Positions 45,339 through 54,084 of a DNA stretch of 64,000 nt are shown one piece after another. The notes beneath the pieces were generated by a model that was not told where the DNA came from, made no database searches, and worked only from the letters and a program-made list of their open reading frames with translations. This DNA is from Parashewanella hymeniacidonis (GTDB lineage: Bacteria; Pseudomonadota; Gammaproteobacteria; Enterobacterales; Shewanellaceae), in NCBI RefSeq assembly GCF_016900895.1, contig NZ_JAFEUN010000002.1:1-64000 (forward strand). The letters run 5' to 3'. The number at the start of each line of letters is the position of its first letter. Position 1 is the first letter of the stretch. A program made the position numbers and the translations under genes.

Positions 45339-45361
45339 CGAGTTACAGCGAGATAAATTCT

Positions 45362-46063
45362 ATGCCTTTTGTATTAGAACATGTGTTAATTTGGAGTCGT
45401 TCATTTGATGAATATCAAAGAATGTTCTCATTGAAAAAGGAAGATCTCAGTAAGAAGATTTTGGGTTGTGCTGACGGCGCATCATCATTCAATGTAACTG
45501 CTAAATCACAAGGGCTAGATGTAACATCTTGCGATCCTCTGTACAGACTACAACCTGATGCAATTGGTGAGAAAGTCAGCACTTCTTGCGAATTAATTTA
45601 CCCCAAAATATTAAATTCTGTGAATGACTTTAACTGGGATTACTTTAGCTCTCCACAAAAGCTTAAAACTCAAAGACTCAGCGCATCAAAAACCTTCTTG
45701 AATGACTATTCAACACAAAGAAACAGTGGAAAATACATTAATGCCAGTTTACCAAAACTGCCATTTGACGATAATAGCTTTGATATCGCATTATGCGGAA
45801 ACTTCTTATTTTTATATTCTGAAATTTTATCGGCAGACTTTCACATCAATTCGATACTTGAATTGGTTCGAGTGGCAAAAGAGGTAAGAATCTTCCCACT
45901 TATTGGTAATGATAGACAAACACCAAAGCAGTTAAAGCTCGTCCTGAAAGCACTTGATGAGCTGCCCGTAAATTATAACATTGTTGAAGTTGATTATCAC
46001 TTTACAAAAGGGGCTAATCAGATGTTAAAAATCAAAGAAATTGAGAGTCACAGTGATGTTTAA
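45362..46063 (+). CDS. SAM-dependent methyltransferase-like protein
   Basis: A 233-aa protein resembling class I methyltransferases. KILGCADGASSFNVTAKSQGLDVTSCDPLY provides a degenerate motif I plus acidic post-motif. LPKLPFDDNSFDIALCGNFLFLYSEILS is a motif II-like hydrophobic strand with loop, as in BioC/Ubi-type enzymes. The chemical substrate is unknown. It lies 23 nt after the LysR gene and ends 19 nt before the hydrolase start, so the two enzymes are probably co-transcribed. Confidence 0.7.
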   Translation: MPFVLEHVLIWSRSFDEYQRMFSLKKEDLSKKILGCADGASSFNVTAKSQGLDVTSCDPLYRLQPDAIGEKVSTSCELIYPKILNSVNDFNWDYFSSPQKLKTQRLSASKTFLNDYSTQRNSGKYINASLPKLPFDDNSFDIALCGNFLFLYSEILSADFHINSILELVRVAKEVRIFPLIGNDRQTPKQLKLVLKALDELPVNYNIVEVDYHFTKGANQMLKIKEIESHSDV

Positions 46064-46082
46064 AGAACATGAGGGAACCGGT

Positions 46083-46871
46083 ATGCCATCGGAGATGCTT
46101 GATGAAAATACAGGCACAAATATTGTCTACTTGGAAAACCATAATGCTAATACAGACATATGGCTAATTCATGGCTTTACCGAATGCAGTGATAGCTTAA
46201 AGGGAATATTTGATACATCAATAGCTAAACAATGCAATGTGTTCATCCCTGATCTTCCAGGATTCGGAAAAAGCCGTTTTGAAGAAAAATATTTCGACTT
46301 AAATAACATCGTTACACTGCTGGAACAATTGATTTCAGTCTATTCATCAGGGCGACCATTAATAATCCTTGGTCATTCTCTGGGAGCAACAATTGCGACC
46401 ATTCTAACGGCAAAGCTAGATAATGTTGTTTTGTTCTTAAATGTAGAAGGAATGCTGGTTGAAGATGATCGTGATGCCCGATCACTAACAAAAGCTAGTG
46501 AATTTGATGATTCCGTGAAGTTTGTTGAATACATGTGTTCTCGATTAAAGACTGGAGCAGAGTCTAACGCTTTTGTGAAGCGCTATCTTGAAAATATTAA
46601 AAGGTCAGACCCCAATATCATTCATGATTGGGCTAAATCATCTACTGAACTGTTGGCAGCTAATCACATTGATTTGCTATATAAAAGTTTGAAGTGTCAG
46701 AAGTTATATATTCATGGTGAGTACACGATGTCTAGGCTGGAGTTAGAGCATTTAAAAAAGGCTGAGTACGAGCGAGTAATAATTAAAGAAGCAGGACATT
46801 GGCCAATGTTGGAGCAGGCTGGCGAATTTTGGAAAATCATTAGCGAAATATTATCCGAATATCATGGTTAA
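46083..46871 (+). CDS. Alpha/beta hydrolase
   Basis: About 262 aa. The oxyanion motif IWLIHGFTEC is near residue 26, the nucleophile elbow is GHSLGA (Ser99), and the histidine is in EAGHWPMLEQ near the C-terminus. DLPGFGKSRF is typical of hydrolases with BioH/MenH-like fold. I prefer the ATG at 46083, preceded by GAGGGA at 6 nt spacing; an ATG at 46056 overlaps the methyltransferase by 8 nt and would add 9 residues. A BioH-like activity beside a methyltransferase-like gene is conceivable but not shown. Confidence 0.85.
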   Translation: MPSEMLDENTGTNIVYLENHNANTDIWLIHGFTECSDSLKGIFDTSIAKQCNVFIPDLPGFGKSRFEEKYFDLNNIVTLLEQLISVYSSGRPLIILGHSLGATIATILTAKLDNVVLFLNVEGMLVEDDRDARSLTKASEFDDSVKFVEYMCSRLKTGAESNAFVKRYLENIKRSDPNIIHDWAKSSTELLAANHIDLLYKSLKCQKLYIHGEYTMSRLELEHLKKAEYERVIIKEAGHWPMLEQAGEFWKIISEILSEYHG

Positions 46872-47030
46872 TTTACTGATTTATAGATTTTTTCCATTCC
46901 TAACCAGCGACTGCTGACTCGAATTTGGACAAAAACGAGTTTCAGTTTCAGTTAATAATCAATAGATTGCATTAGAAAAAGTATCTCTAAAACCAAATTA
47001 TGAACATCAAATTACTGTGAGCCTCGACTA

Positions 47031-47053
47031 GCCCTAAAAATTTAAATTTGGGC
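47031..47053. terminator. Possible bidirectional terminator
   Basis: GCCCTAAAAATTTAAATTTGGGC, an A/T-rich palindrome with G/C feet, lies between the convergent hydrolase and lipoprotein genes. The centre gives A and T tracts on both strands, but the stem is weak. Confidence 0.35.
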
Positions 47054-47128
47054 TTACAACAGAAATTCGTACAACGGCGGTTATGGTAAATAGGTTTGCG
47101 ATAGCTCCCACTTAACGCGCTTATATTA

Positions 47129-47659
47129 TTAGCACTTCTTACTTTCAAAGCAGTTTAGCTTTTCGAAAAAGGCTAAAGAAACAGCCTGCGGGACAATAAA
47201 TACACCTCGTTTACGCTTACCGTATACTTTTATTTGCCAATTTTCATTTGCCATTTTAGCAAGATAATTCTTAGATATATCAAGACCAAAATGTTCAACT
47301 GTTGTAACCATCCCAGCTGCTGAGCCCACAACATTGTCGACGTTGACAAAATTCAGAGAGTTACCATTTTGGTCGTTTGCTGAATGGTAAAAACCCCATT
47401 CTACATTTGTAGCAGTTACATATAATTGTATAAATTCCAAACGACCTTTTTTATAGTTAGCTCTATACATTAGTTTGACTGGAAATGTATCAGTAAATCC
47501 CTGACGACTTAAATACAATGGAGTTCTAATCCAAGTTGTTCCGTTAAACTTATCATGCTCAACTTCAATTTGACTTGAAGCATTTTCAACTGAAGTTGGT
47601 GCTGTTGCAACACAACCTGTAAGCAGAAAAAACACTGCAACTAATTTTAAAAATCTCAT
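47129..47659 (-). CDS. Hypothetical lipoprotein
   Basis: A 176-aa lipoprotein precursor with signal MRFLKLVAVFFLLTGC (lipobox LTGC, Cys16). The mature part has mixed charge and alternating hydrophobic strands (TTWIRTPLYLSRQG, KLMYRANYKKGRLEFIQLYVTATNVEWGFYHSA), suggesting a beta-rich periplasmic domain. It ends NCFESKKC with a Cys pair. No family is recognised. It is the last of three small leftward genes whose products are envelope-associated or unknown. Confidence 0.7.
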   Translation of the reverse strand: MRFLKLVAVFFLLTGCVATAPTSVENASSQIEVEHDKFNGTTWIRTPLYLSRQGFTDTFPVKLMYRANYKKGRLEFIQLYVTATNVEWGFYHSANDQNGNSLNFVNVDNVVGSAAGMVTTVEHFGLDISKNYLAKMANENWQIKVYGKRKRGVFIVPQAVSLAFFEKLNCFESKKC

Positions 47660-47680
47660 ATTACCCTTAATTGTTATGAG

Positions 47681-48001
47681 TTACTTGGCTACAATGTGTT
47701 TGTATTTATATCGAGTTACAAATACCATGAATAAACCAACAATAAATAAAATAACACCAGGAGCCGCTTGAGCTATTTTAGACTCCGCACCTAAAAAATT
47801 AACATACCAATCAGATGAACCACTCACTCCTTGAATAAAGAGATATATTCCACCGATAATGGCTGAAAGCCCTAAGAATAACCCCATAGTTGAGTAAAAA
47901 AATTGATATTTAGCTAAGATCGCTTGAGTTTCTAGAGGTGTATTTTTGTTGATCTGTGAGCCATTAACTACAAAATTTTTATTATTAGAAGGTTTGGACA
48001 T
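47681..48001 (-). CDS. Small membrane protein (two helices)
   Basis: A 106-aa protein with predicted membrane segments at about 36-55 (TMGLFLGLSAIIGGIYLFIQ) and 75-96 (IAQAAPGVILFIVGLFMVFVTR), the rest hydrophilic. The N-terminal part is polar (SKPSNNKNFVVNGSQINKN). No family recognised. Upstream is an 8-nt gap to the 67-aa gene and downstream the lipoprotein (21 nt). Confidence 0.65.
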   Translation of the reverse strand: MSKPSNNKNFVVNGSQINKNTPLETQAILAKYQFFYSTMGLFLGLSAIIGGIYLFIQGVSGSSDWYVNFLGAESKIAQAAPGVILFIVGLFMVFVTRYKYKHIVAK

Positions 48002-48008
48002 TTATTAA

Positions 48009-48212
48009 TTAGTTCCTTTCTCGAGGTTTTCCGAATTCTGCTGTAATTTTATCTAAAATTGAATTGTCAGCATTAAAACTTAACTTGCCATCGTTAATAA
48101 TTATTTCAGTTCTTGAAACTTCATCTTCAGTTAGAAATTCAGCAAGTTTAGCTTTGGTTGTACCTAATATTCCTGCTGATAAATCGAAACTTCCTGTTTT
48201 CTTGATCGGCAT
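48009..48212 (-). CDS. Small hypothetical protein
   Basis: A 67-aa cytoplasmic-looking protein beginning MPIKKTGSFDLSAGILGTTKAKL. The ATG at 48212 has a near-perfect ribosome-binding site (AAGGAGGT, 4-5 nt spacing); the longer frame to 48236 opens with TTG. Nothing in it is recognisable. First of three close leftward genes. Confidence 0.6.
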   Translation of the reverse strand: MPIKKTGSFDLSAGILGTTKAKLAEFLTEDEVSRTEIIINDGKLSFNADNSILDKITAEFGKPRERN

Positions 48213-48786
48213 GCGACCTCCTTGCTTGTAACTCAAAACATTTTAATCATGCTCATTGATACGGATTGACATTCAATCTAAGATTGCGCATAACTTATTA
48301 TTTTAATATGTTTTATAACTTTAAAATAATACCTTGATTTTTGTATTGGTGTAAACACGCTTACGCATTATCCAAGGCCAGTAATTTCACGGCATTTACC
48401 ATAACGTATCTTGTATGCACTTCAGAAAGTAACTTCAGGTTAAATCACCGCTAATGTCACAAAAGAATATATTATCTTGACGAAAGATGACTGGTTTAAG
48501 TCAGTTAACAAATGGTGATTTTCACTACATCAGCACTTGAAGCAAATTTATAGCACGAACCACTATAAAAGTTAATCATTAGGTCTGCTTTGTCATAAAA
48601 TAGTCGTTCCAAAGAACATGACTTTTAACGAGTAAACATTAGAAATAGTATTGTAGTGAGTGTTCGTTGCTGACTCATTTAGGGGCATTTACGAGTTAGC
48701 ATTATTTGAAATATTTAAAAGAAGATGCCGCAGCATACTGATAAGAAAATAATTTTTAATTTTATCAATTTTGCAGATATTGAGTT
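48213..48786. other. Intergenic region
   Basis: Stretch of over 500 bp between the small leftward genes and the MFS gene. It is AT-rich with no supported gene, strong hairpin or repeat. Confidence 0.45.
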
Positions 48787-50052
48787 CTAAAAACAGTTTT
48801 TACAAGTGCTCTTTTTCCGTAAGAACAAAAATAAGTAAAAAAAGATCACTTGAATTAATACTGGTAATATAAAGCTGATTTTATAGCTTGTTGCTACAGA
48901 AAAGTACTGACTTGAGACAGTGACAATCAACCCAATCAGGTATTGAATTAAAAAAACTGAGGTAAATACTACAACATTCAATGCGGTGTTTGCTCTACCA
49001 GAATGTGTCTTTTGGAAGTGTTGAGTTAATACCGCATACGACAAATTAAAGATTTGTGAGATCAAGCTTAATAAAATCCACCACACCCAATCATTACGAC
49101 CATGAGCAATGATAATAACAAGTTCAATAACAATATAAACGACAACCAACAAAGCCAGTATATTCTCCAGTGGCTTTTTATAATGCTTTGCTATTTTTGC
49201 GATATAGCCAGTTGATAAAAGACTCACTGTCATCGCAATGGCCATCAAAACTAAGTAATTATCAATCGTGCTTTGCGGTTTGTTTGAAACAGCTTGTAGC
49301 CAGTTTTCAATCCATAAGCCGTGTACTGCCATGAAACTTGGTAAAACACTTGTGGTAATAAGTGCAATAGTCCAAAAGTACCTAGACTTAAATATGGTTG
49401 CAATGCCATTCAGCTGATCTGAAAAATTGGAGTTTACTGTCGCAGTTTTTGTTTCGGGAACAACTGCATAAATGATCAGTGCAGTAATAATTGCCAATAA
49501 CCCAAAGCAAATGTTCAAATCTTGCCATCCAAACTGAGTTACCAGATACTCAGTTGGCGTTGCTGATAACAGTATTCCAATCCCGCCAAACGTCATCATT
49601 ATTCCATTCAGCATTGGTATTTTCTCGCTTGGGAACCACTGAACAATCATTTTAAATGCTGCCATTAATCCACCTGACATCCCTACACCAAGTAAAGCGT
49701 GGCCAATTGCTATCGTACCGATTTGATCACTCAACCCTGATAACACCAGTCCAGAGCCGGCAATGAGAAATAGCAAAGACTGTATTCTTTTCGCACCATA
49801 ATTATCGAGTAATGTGCCTAACGGTATTTGAAATAGAGCATAAGCGAGAAAGTAAGTCGCATTTAATATCCCAAGTTCAGAGGGCGAAGCCTGCGTTAAA
49901 CGTACCAGAGTCGGGACTAAAACAGCATTCATGGTTCTAAATAGACAACTTAGTATAAAGGCGGCGGCGAAAGGTAAAAAAACGATGGCAAAGGCTTTTT
50001 TGAAGGTGATGTTGTTCGGGTGTAGATCTACTTTGAAATTCGATGTCGTCAC
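48787..50052 (-). CDS. MFS transporter (sugar phosphate/nitrate-sulfonate antiporter-like)
   Basis: A 421-aa inner-membrane carrier with about 12 helices. FRTMNAVLVPTLVRLTQASPSELGILNATYFLAYALFQIPLGTLLDNYGAKR is the typical N-terminal half with the loop 2-3 motif (GTLLDNYGAKR). IGHALLGVGMSGGLMAAFK resembles the fourth helix of MFS antiporters. Substrate unknown. It stands alone, with 489 bp of non-coding DNA to the right. Confidence 0.85.
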   Translation of the reverse strand: MTTSNFKVDLHPNNITFKKAFAIVFLPFAAAFILSCLFRTMNAVLVPTLVRLTQASPSELGILNATYFLAYALFQIPLGTLLDNYGAKRIQSLLFLIAGSGLVLSGLSDQIGTIAIGHALLGVGMSGGLMAAFKMIVQWFPSEKIPMLNGIMMTFGGIGILLSATPTEYLVTQFGWQDLNICFGLLAIITALIIYAVVPETKTATVNSNFSDQLNGIATIFKSRYFWTIALITTSVLPSFMAVHGLWIENWLQAVSNKPQSTIDNYLVLMAIAMTVSLLSTGYIAKIAKHYKKPLENILALLVVVYIVIELVIIIAHGRNDWVWWILLSLISQIFNLSYAVLTQHFQKTHSGRANTALNVVVFTSVFLIQYLIGLIVTVSSQYFSVATSYKISFILPVLIQVIFFYLFLFLRKKSTCKNCF

Positions 50053-50541
50053 AACTATTACCTTGTTTTTGTTAAGAGTCTTATTCCTTTAATAGTCTTA
50101 ATATTTGTTACAAATTTAACTAACATGAATTTAACGGCTTCATTGCTTAGTATGGATAACAAAGAAAATTCACCCCAGTAATCAAAAGATTATTAATGGT
50201 TTTTAGTACCTTTGCTTATGTGAAGCAGCTTAAAAGTTAGCATTCCAATTCGTCAAGCAACGGATAATGAATCTTTGTTTATGTTGAGATGGTCAAACAG
50301 TTTGATTTATAGATATTTTTTTAACGAATTACATTTTAGTCGAGATAATAGTCGCCATACTAGTGAAAACAGGTATCCAGTGACTTTTAGGGAAAAAAGT
50401 CACTAGGCTCCTGCTTTCGCAAAAGTAACAGTCGAATATACCTTGCTGCATTATGGCGAGGTCATTCCTTGATTGAGATGCAGCGAATTAATAGGACAAA
50501 TTGAATGGATTCGTTATTGAATTGAAATAACGAGGTGGTCT
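50053..50541. other. Intergenic region with REP-like hairpin
   Basis: About 490 bp without a gene. It contains a REP-like element at 50370-50432 and the upstream regions of two divergent genes. Nothing else identified. Confidence 0.5.
50370..50432. repeat. REP-like repeat
   Basis: AGGTATCCAGTGACTTTT...AAAAAGTCACT (stem 50379-50388 with 50395-50404) followed by CCTGCTTTCGCAAAAG. It has the layout of the dispersed GCGAAAGCGGGTATCCAGTGAC repeats of marine gammaproteobacteria. Confidence 0.6.
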
Positions 50542-51057
50542 ATGACACAACTTATCCAGTTAAAACCATCAACCAGAAGCGTTTATGAAATGATAAACGG
50601 CTGGTTAGCAACACACCCAAGTTTTTCGCCTACATTCACTCAGTTTTTAATCAAATCCCCAGAGGCAGAAATTCATCTTAAAACTTTTGCATATTACCTT
50701 TCTGATACCATTCGAATTTTCGATGTGCCACTATTTGAGGTTTGTTTAACTCAAGCAATTAAGCGTTATGAATGTTCAGATGGGCAAGGGGAGGAAGGTG
50801 AGTTTGACGGATTCTTTGAAGTCTTAACCTATATCGCCGCAGATCTATTACACAACATAAAGATTGAAGATCACCAAGGTTGTGAATGGCGAGTAATAGA
50901 TGGCATTTACTTCACTGATTGGTTTGTACTTAACTCATCAAGAATAAAGCAGTTAGAGTCAAAACAGATAATAATTGAACCATTCTACTCTGAAAAGCAA
51001 ACAGTTAGGCGTGCTCAGCAGATATTGAAGAATAAAATATGTCTCACGATATGCTAA
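50542..51057 (+). CDS. Hypothetical protein
   Basis: A 171-aa soluble protein of unrecognised family. It is predicted mainly alpha-helical, with FAYYLSDTIRIFDVPLFEVCLTQAIKRYEC and FEVLTYIAADLLHNIKI as hydrophobic helices. The C-terminal part is basic (SEKQTVRRAQQILKNK). The start is an ATG at 50542 with AACGAGGTGG upstream. It is convergent with the repressor gene. Probably part of the decayed mobile element. Confidence 0.55.
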   Translation: MTQLIQLKPSTRSVYEMINGWLATHPSFSPTFTQFLIKSPEAEIHLKTFAYYLSDTIRIFDVPLFEVCLTQAIKRYECSDGQGEEGEFDGFFEVLTYIAADLLHNIKIEDHQGCEWRVIDGIYFTDWFVLNSSRIKQLESKQIIIEPFYSEKQTVRRAQQILKNKICLTIC

Positions 51058-51065
51058 CTGACAGA

Positions 51066-51701
51066 TCAATAGTATTCGTAAATTGCTTGTCTAACGACAC
51101 CTAAAACTTCACCATTTTCAAATTTGATAAGAGGATAGTTTGGGTTAAAGGATTTTAAATAGGTTGCATCAGCTTCATCGACAATCTGTTTAAAGCAGGC
51201 CGAAGATGACGTTGGCAGTTTAGCAATCACTAAGTCACCGGACTCATATTCTGATGTAGACTCGACAATTAAGATGCATCCCTCAGATATGCAGCGATGA
51301 CCTTGGCCTTCCATACTGTCACCACGAACCTTAATAGCATATCCATCTTCACCAACATTAGTGCTTGATACTTCCCACCAAGCATCAATTAAATCATCAG
51401 TAATTTGCTCTTTGTTCTGTGGCCAGTTGATAGCTTGCTTGAATGTTAATAATGGCACATTACGAATAACTGCTTTGGATTTGAGATCTCTTGAATAAAT
51501 GTCGCCAATACCTTCCATCAACCATTTCGGACTGATGTTTAACTCATTACAGATAGGCAGAAAGTAGCGAGAGTTTTTAGTAACGCCAGTGAGCATACGA
51601 CTGATAGCTTGCTGTCTGATACCAACACTAACAGCAAGCTCAGACTGATTTACTCCTGCTTCTTTCATGACATAATCGAGCCGTTCTGCAAGTGTATCCA
51701 T
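51066..51701 (-). CDS. Phage-type repressor: XRE HTH plus S24 (LexA-like) peptidase domain
   Basis: A 211-aa repressor. HTH is at about 17-40 (VNQSELAVSVGIRQQAISRML). The S24 domain has Ser129 in RGDSMEG and a Lys partner, best Lys171 in CFKQI. These could allow RecA-dependent self-cleavage, but I see no Ala-Gly or Cys-Gly dipeptide before the domain, so the site is unclear. It is divergent from mobC across 439 bp that hold the 22-bp repeat array. It may repress mobilisation genes. Confidence 0.85.
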   Translation of the reverse strand: MDTLAERLDYVMKEAGVNQSELAVSVGIRQQAISRMLTGVTKNSRYFLPICNELNISPKWLMEGIGDIYSRDLKSKAVIRNVPLLTFKQAINWPQNKEQITDDLIDAWWEVSSTNVGEDGYAIKVRGDSMEGQGHRCISEGCILIVESTSEYESGDLVIAKLPTSSSACFKQIVDEADATYLKSFNPNYPLIKFENGEVLGVVRQAIYEYY

Positions 51702-52140
51702 AAAGAAATAGCCTTAAATCTATTATTACTTTAACAAGTTAAAGAGTAGGCGAAACTGATAAATACTCAAAAAATAGTAAAATTTAACTTCTGTACTCGT
51801 TTGTCGAGACAAATTATCACAATTCGTGATTTTTAACACATGAAAGATTCTTGCCATCGGTTTGAGACTGTTGATTTTAGCCGTATTTGGTGTGATTTAT
51901 GATTTTTGATCTTAAACAGTAAAAGCACTGCTAAAAATGAAATACACCACTTAATTTACTAATGCAGGATTCGCAAGCTGGTGACAACTGGTACCAAAGC
52001 TGGTGACGTTTGGTACCAACTTTGTCTGCATTTGGTACCACAGAAAGTTTCACCTCGAAAATGATAATCCATTGCTTGAAATTTAGCCGAAAAAGTGAAA
52101 TAAAGAACTGACTAATCCTCGCTGATTATAGGAGTACAGT
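51702..52140. other. Divergent control region of the decayed mobilisable element
   Basis: 439 bp between the divergent repressor and mobC genes, non-coding. The 22-bp array occupies its right half. An oriT would be expected here, but no nic site could be named. Confidence 0.5.
51976..52041. repeat. 22-bp-period repeat array with GGTACC core
   Basis: Three units of 22 bp at 51976-51997, 51998-52019 and 52020-52041. Units 1 and 2 share AGCTGGTGAC and end TGGTACCAA; unit 3 keeps only the GGTACC part. The palindromic GGTACC recurs exactly 22 bp apart (two helical turns), so bound proteins would face one side of the DNA. The array lies between repressor and mobC, 100 bp upstream of mobC. Candidates are an operator, an oriT-associated repeat or replication iterons. 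Confidence 0.75.
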
Positions 52141-52668
52141 ATGGATGAAAGTGTTGTTAAAACACGCTTATCAATAAATGAAAAACTTAAATGGCAGCAG
52201 TTTTGCCAGGACAGTGGCATTAGCCAATCGAATATGCTGCGGATGATGATAAATAAGGTCACACCAGAAGCAGGAATTGATAACGAAATAAATGAACTGA
52301 AAACAGATAGAGTGTCAGTAAGGTTAACTAAGCATTGTCTGCAAAAAGTTCAACAACAAGCTGTCGCAGAAGGATACGTTTCCCAAAGTAACTGGGTTAG
52401 AGCCTCTATTATGGCTAATTTAAATAGAGAGCCAGTATTAACAGGTGATGAAATTCACGCTTTGAGAGAATCCAACCGACAACTTGCCGCAGTAGGCCGT
52501 AACCTCAATCAAATCGCCCGAGTGCTCAATATCGATTATCGCTACAGCGACAAATTCACCAGAGAAATGATAGAAGTACTTGATGGTAAATTTGAACAGC
52601 ACAAGGCCATGATTAATGACCTTATCAACAAAAACTGCAAACGTTGGGAGTTAGAGCAAGAAGAATGA
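52141..52668 (+). CDS. mobC: MobC-like relaxosome accessory protein
   Basis: A 175-aa protein. Residues 116-127 carry AAVGRNLNQIAR, the hallmark of MobC-type proteins that help relaxases open oriT. Two ribbon-helix-helix-like segments precede it (TRLSINEKLKWQQFCQDSGISQSNMLRMM and SVRLTKHCLQKVQQQAVAEGYVSQSNWVRASI). It is followed 69 nt later by a truncated relaxase on the same strand. A REP-like repeat overlaps the spacer. Name by similarity only. Confidence 0.8.
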   Translation: MDESVVKTRLSINEKLKWQQFCQDSGISQSNMLRMMINKVTPEAGIDNEINELKTDRVSVRLTKHCLQKVQQQAVAEGYVSQSNWVRASIMANLNREPVLTGDEIHALRESNRQLAAVGRNLNQIARVLNIDYRYSDKFTREMIEVLDGKFEQHKAMINDLINKNCKRWELEQEE

Positions 52669-52675
52669 TGTTATT

Positions 52676-52709
52676 TCGTCATGTCAGCGAAAGCGGGTAT
52701 CCAGCGCCT
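52676..52709. repeat. REP-like repeat between mobC and relaxase
   Basis: GTCAGCGAAAGCGGGTATCC core, the same repeat type as at 50370-50432 and related to 42785-42808. Confidence 0.6.
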
Positions 52710-52737
52710 TCTTAATGTTAGCTTTTAAGGAGTATTA

Positions 52738-53379
52738 ATGAGCAGACTGTTAAACGACTCAATTTCTGGTTTACTCAACGGTGATGTTAAAACTAAATCC
52801 AACCGAATTAAGAACAGCAACCACTACACAAAACGTGCACCTGAAGTCATGGTTAAAGTCAGTGGTTTTGGTTACAACAACGCCCACACCGCAAACCACT
52901 TCGACTACATCAGCCGCAACGGAAAACTCGAACTAGAAGACGAAACAGGGTTGATTTACCAAGAACAAAATGCAGTTCAACAACTGGCCAAAGACTGGAA
53001 CGAATCAGACTTTCAACAACGTAAACGAACCCGCCACAGCACGCACCTCATATTCTCAATGCCTGACGGGACTGAACCAAAAGCGGTAAAACAATCAGTA
53101 AGAGAATTTGCTAAAAAGACCTTCGCTGACAATTACCAGTATGTGTTTGCATTGCATACCGACACAGACAGCCCGCACGTTCACCTCACCATTAAAAACC
53201 TTGGCTTTGATGGAAAGCGCTTTCATGTAAGAAAAGGCTTACCGCAAGTATGGCATGAGCAGTTTGCCGTTGAGCTTGAGAGGGTTGGTATAGCAGCAGA
53301 GGCTTCATCGGGTTTAAAGAAAATAAGTCAGCATGTTTCAGCTCTTTCAGCAAATGACTTAAATGTAGTTGAGCATTGA
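52738..53379 (+). CDS. mobA: Relaxase (MobA/VirD2-like) N-terminal domain, truncated
   Basis: A 213-aa protein that keeps the relaxase catalytic domain. Tyr57 in HFDYISR is a candidate nicking tyrosine. The metal-binding histidines are in TDSPHVHLTIK (His147, His149), with His140 before them. The domain should continue with linker and C-terminal domains; instead the frame ends in SGLKKISQHVSALSANDLNVVEH after about residue 190, unlike the family. This suggests a deletion or frameshift that removed the 3' part. It may nick in vitro but not mobilise. It lies 69 nt after mobC. Confidence 0.7.
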   Translation: MSRLLNDSISGLLNGDVKTKSNRIKNSNHYTKRAPEVMVKVSGFGYNNAHTANHFDYISRNGKLELEDETGLIYQEQNAVQQLAKDWNESDFQQRKRTRHSTHLIFSMPDGTEPKAVKQSVREFAKKTFADNYQYVFALHTDTDSPHVHLTIKNLGFDGKRFHVRKGLPQVWHEQFAVELERVGIAAEASSGLKKISQHVSALSANDLNVVEH

Positions 53380-53470
53380 GACCCAAGTTATCAGTACCAA
53401 AATTGTATGCAACCAAACCAATTTAATACGTCATTAATGAGTCTCTTTTGATATACAGTCTTGGACAAAT

Positions 53471-53881
53471 TTAGTATTCTATACGCTGTTTTCTTGCAAA
53501 TGTGCGAAAGTCGAATAGTAGATTTTTGGCTTTGGGAAGTAAAAAGTTTATCTGAGAATCGGTTAAAATTGAATTTACGCCTTTATCAAGAGAATCTAAC
53601 ATCTGATTATTCTTCATAAAAATAGCATAACGATATGTACCTATGACTCCTTGTTGCATAGGTGAAAGCTCTATTAATGTTCCCTCCACGTCAATAGTTA
53701 CACTTTTGCTGTCTTCAACATATGCAAAAAATGGTTTTTTATTAGTAGAAAGAAGACCGATTGGTCGTGGAATGAAAGCATCTTGCATAAACGCTTTGAA
53801 GTAGAGAGCAAAGCCTTGCTGTTCTTTTGGTGTTCCTACGATTTCGAAATCTTGATTTTGTTGATAGTATATTTTTTTCAT
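53471..53881 (-). CDS. Hypothetical protein
   Basis: A 136-aa protein without a recognised domain; a compact mixed alpha/beta appearance (MKKIYYQQNQDFEIVGTPKEQ, GFALYFKAFMQDAFIPRPIG, SVTIDVEGTLIELSPMQQG). I start at the ATG at 53881, with GGAG at 8 nt spacing; the frame extends to 53917. Leftward, downstream of the PD-(D/E)XK gene, with a gap of about 200 nt. Could be an accessory or immunity protein, but there is no evidence. Confidence 0.5.
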   Translation of the reverse strand: MKKIYYQQNQDFEIVGTPKEQQGFALYFKAFMQDAFIPRPIGLLSTNKKPFFAYVEDSKSVTIDVEGTLIELSPMQQGVIGTYRYAIFMKNNQMLDSLDKGVNSILTDSQINFLLPKAKNLLFDFRTFARKQRIEY

Positions 53882-54084
53882 TCTACAACTCCATATAATT
53901 TGATTATCAATATACATGGGAAAAAAGTAACTTCAGATTTATTACGCATTGATTTGTGATTCTTTTGAGTAAAAAATTACTGTAATACAGATGGATAAAG
54001 ATTCAGAAAAATTAAGCATCTAGATGAAATAGTTAATCTCTAAACATTATAACTGCCTGAAAAATTGAATCATAATTTGTTTGT

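Noticed and set aside
51976..52041. CRISPR array
   Set aside because: Units are contiguous 22-bp direct repeats without spacers, and no cas genes are present.
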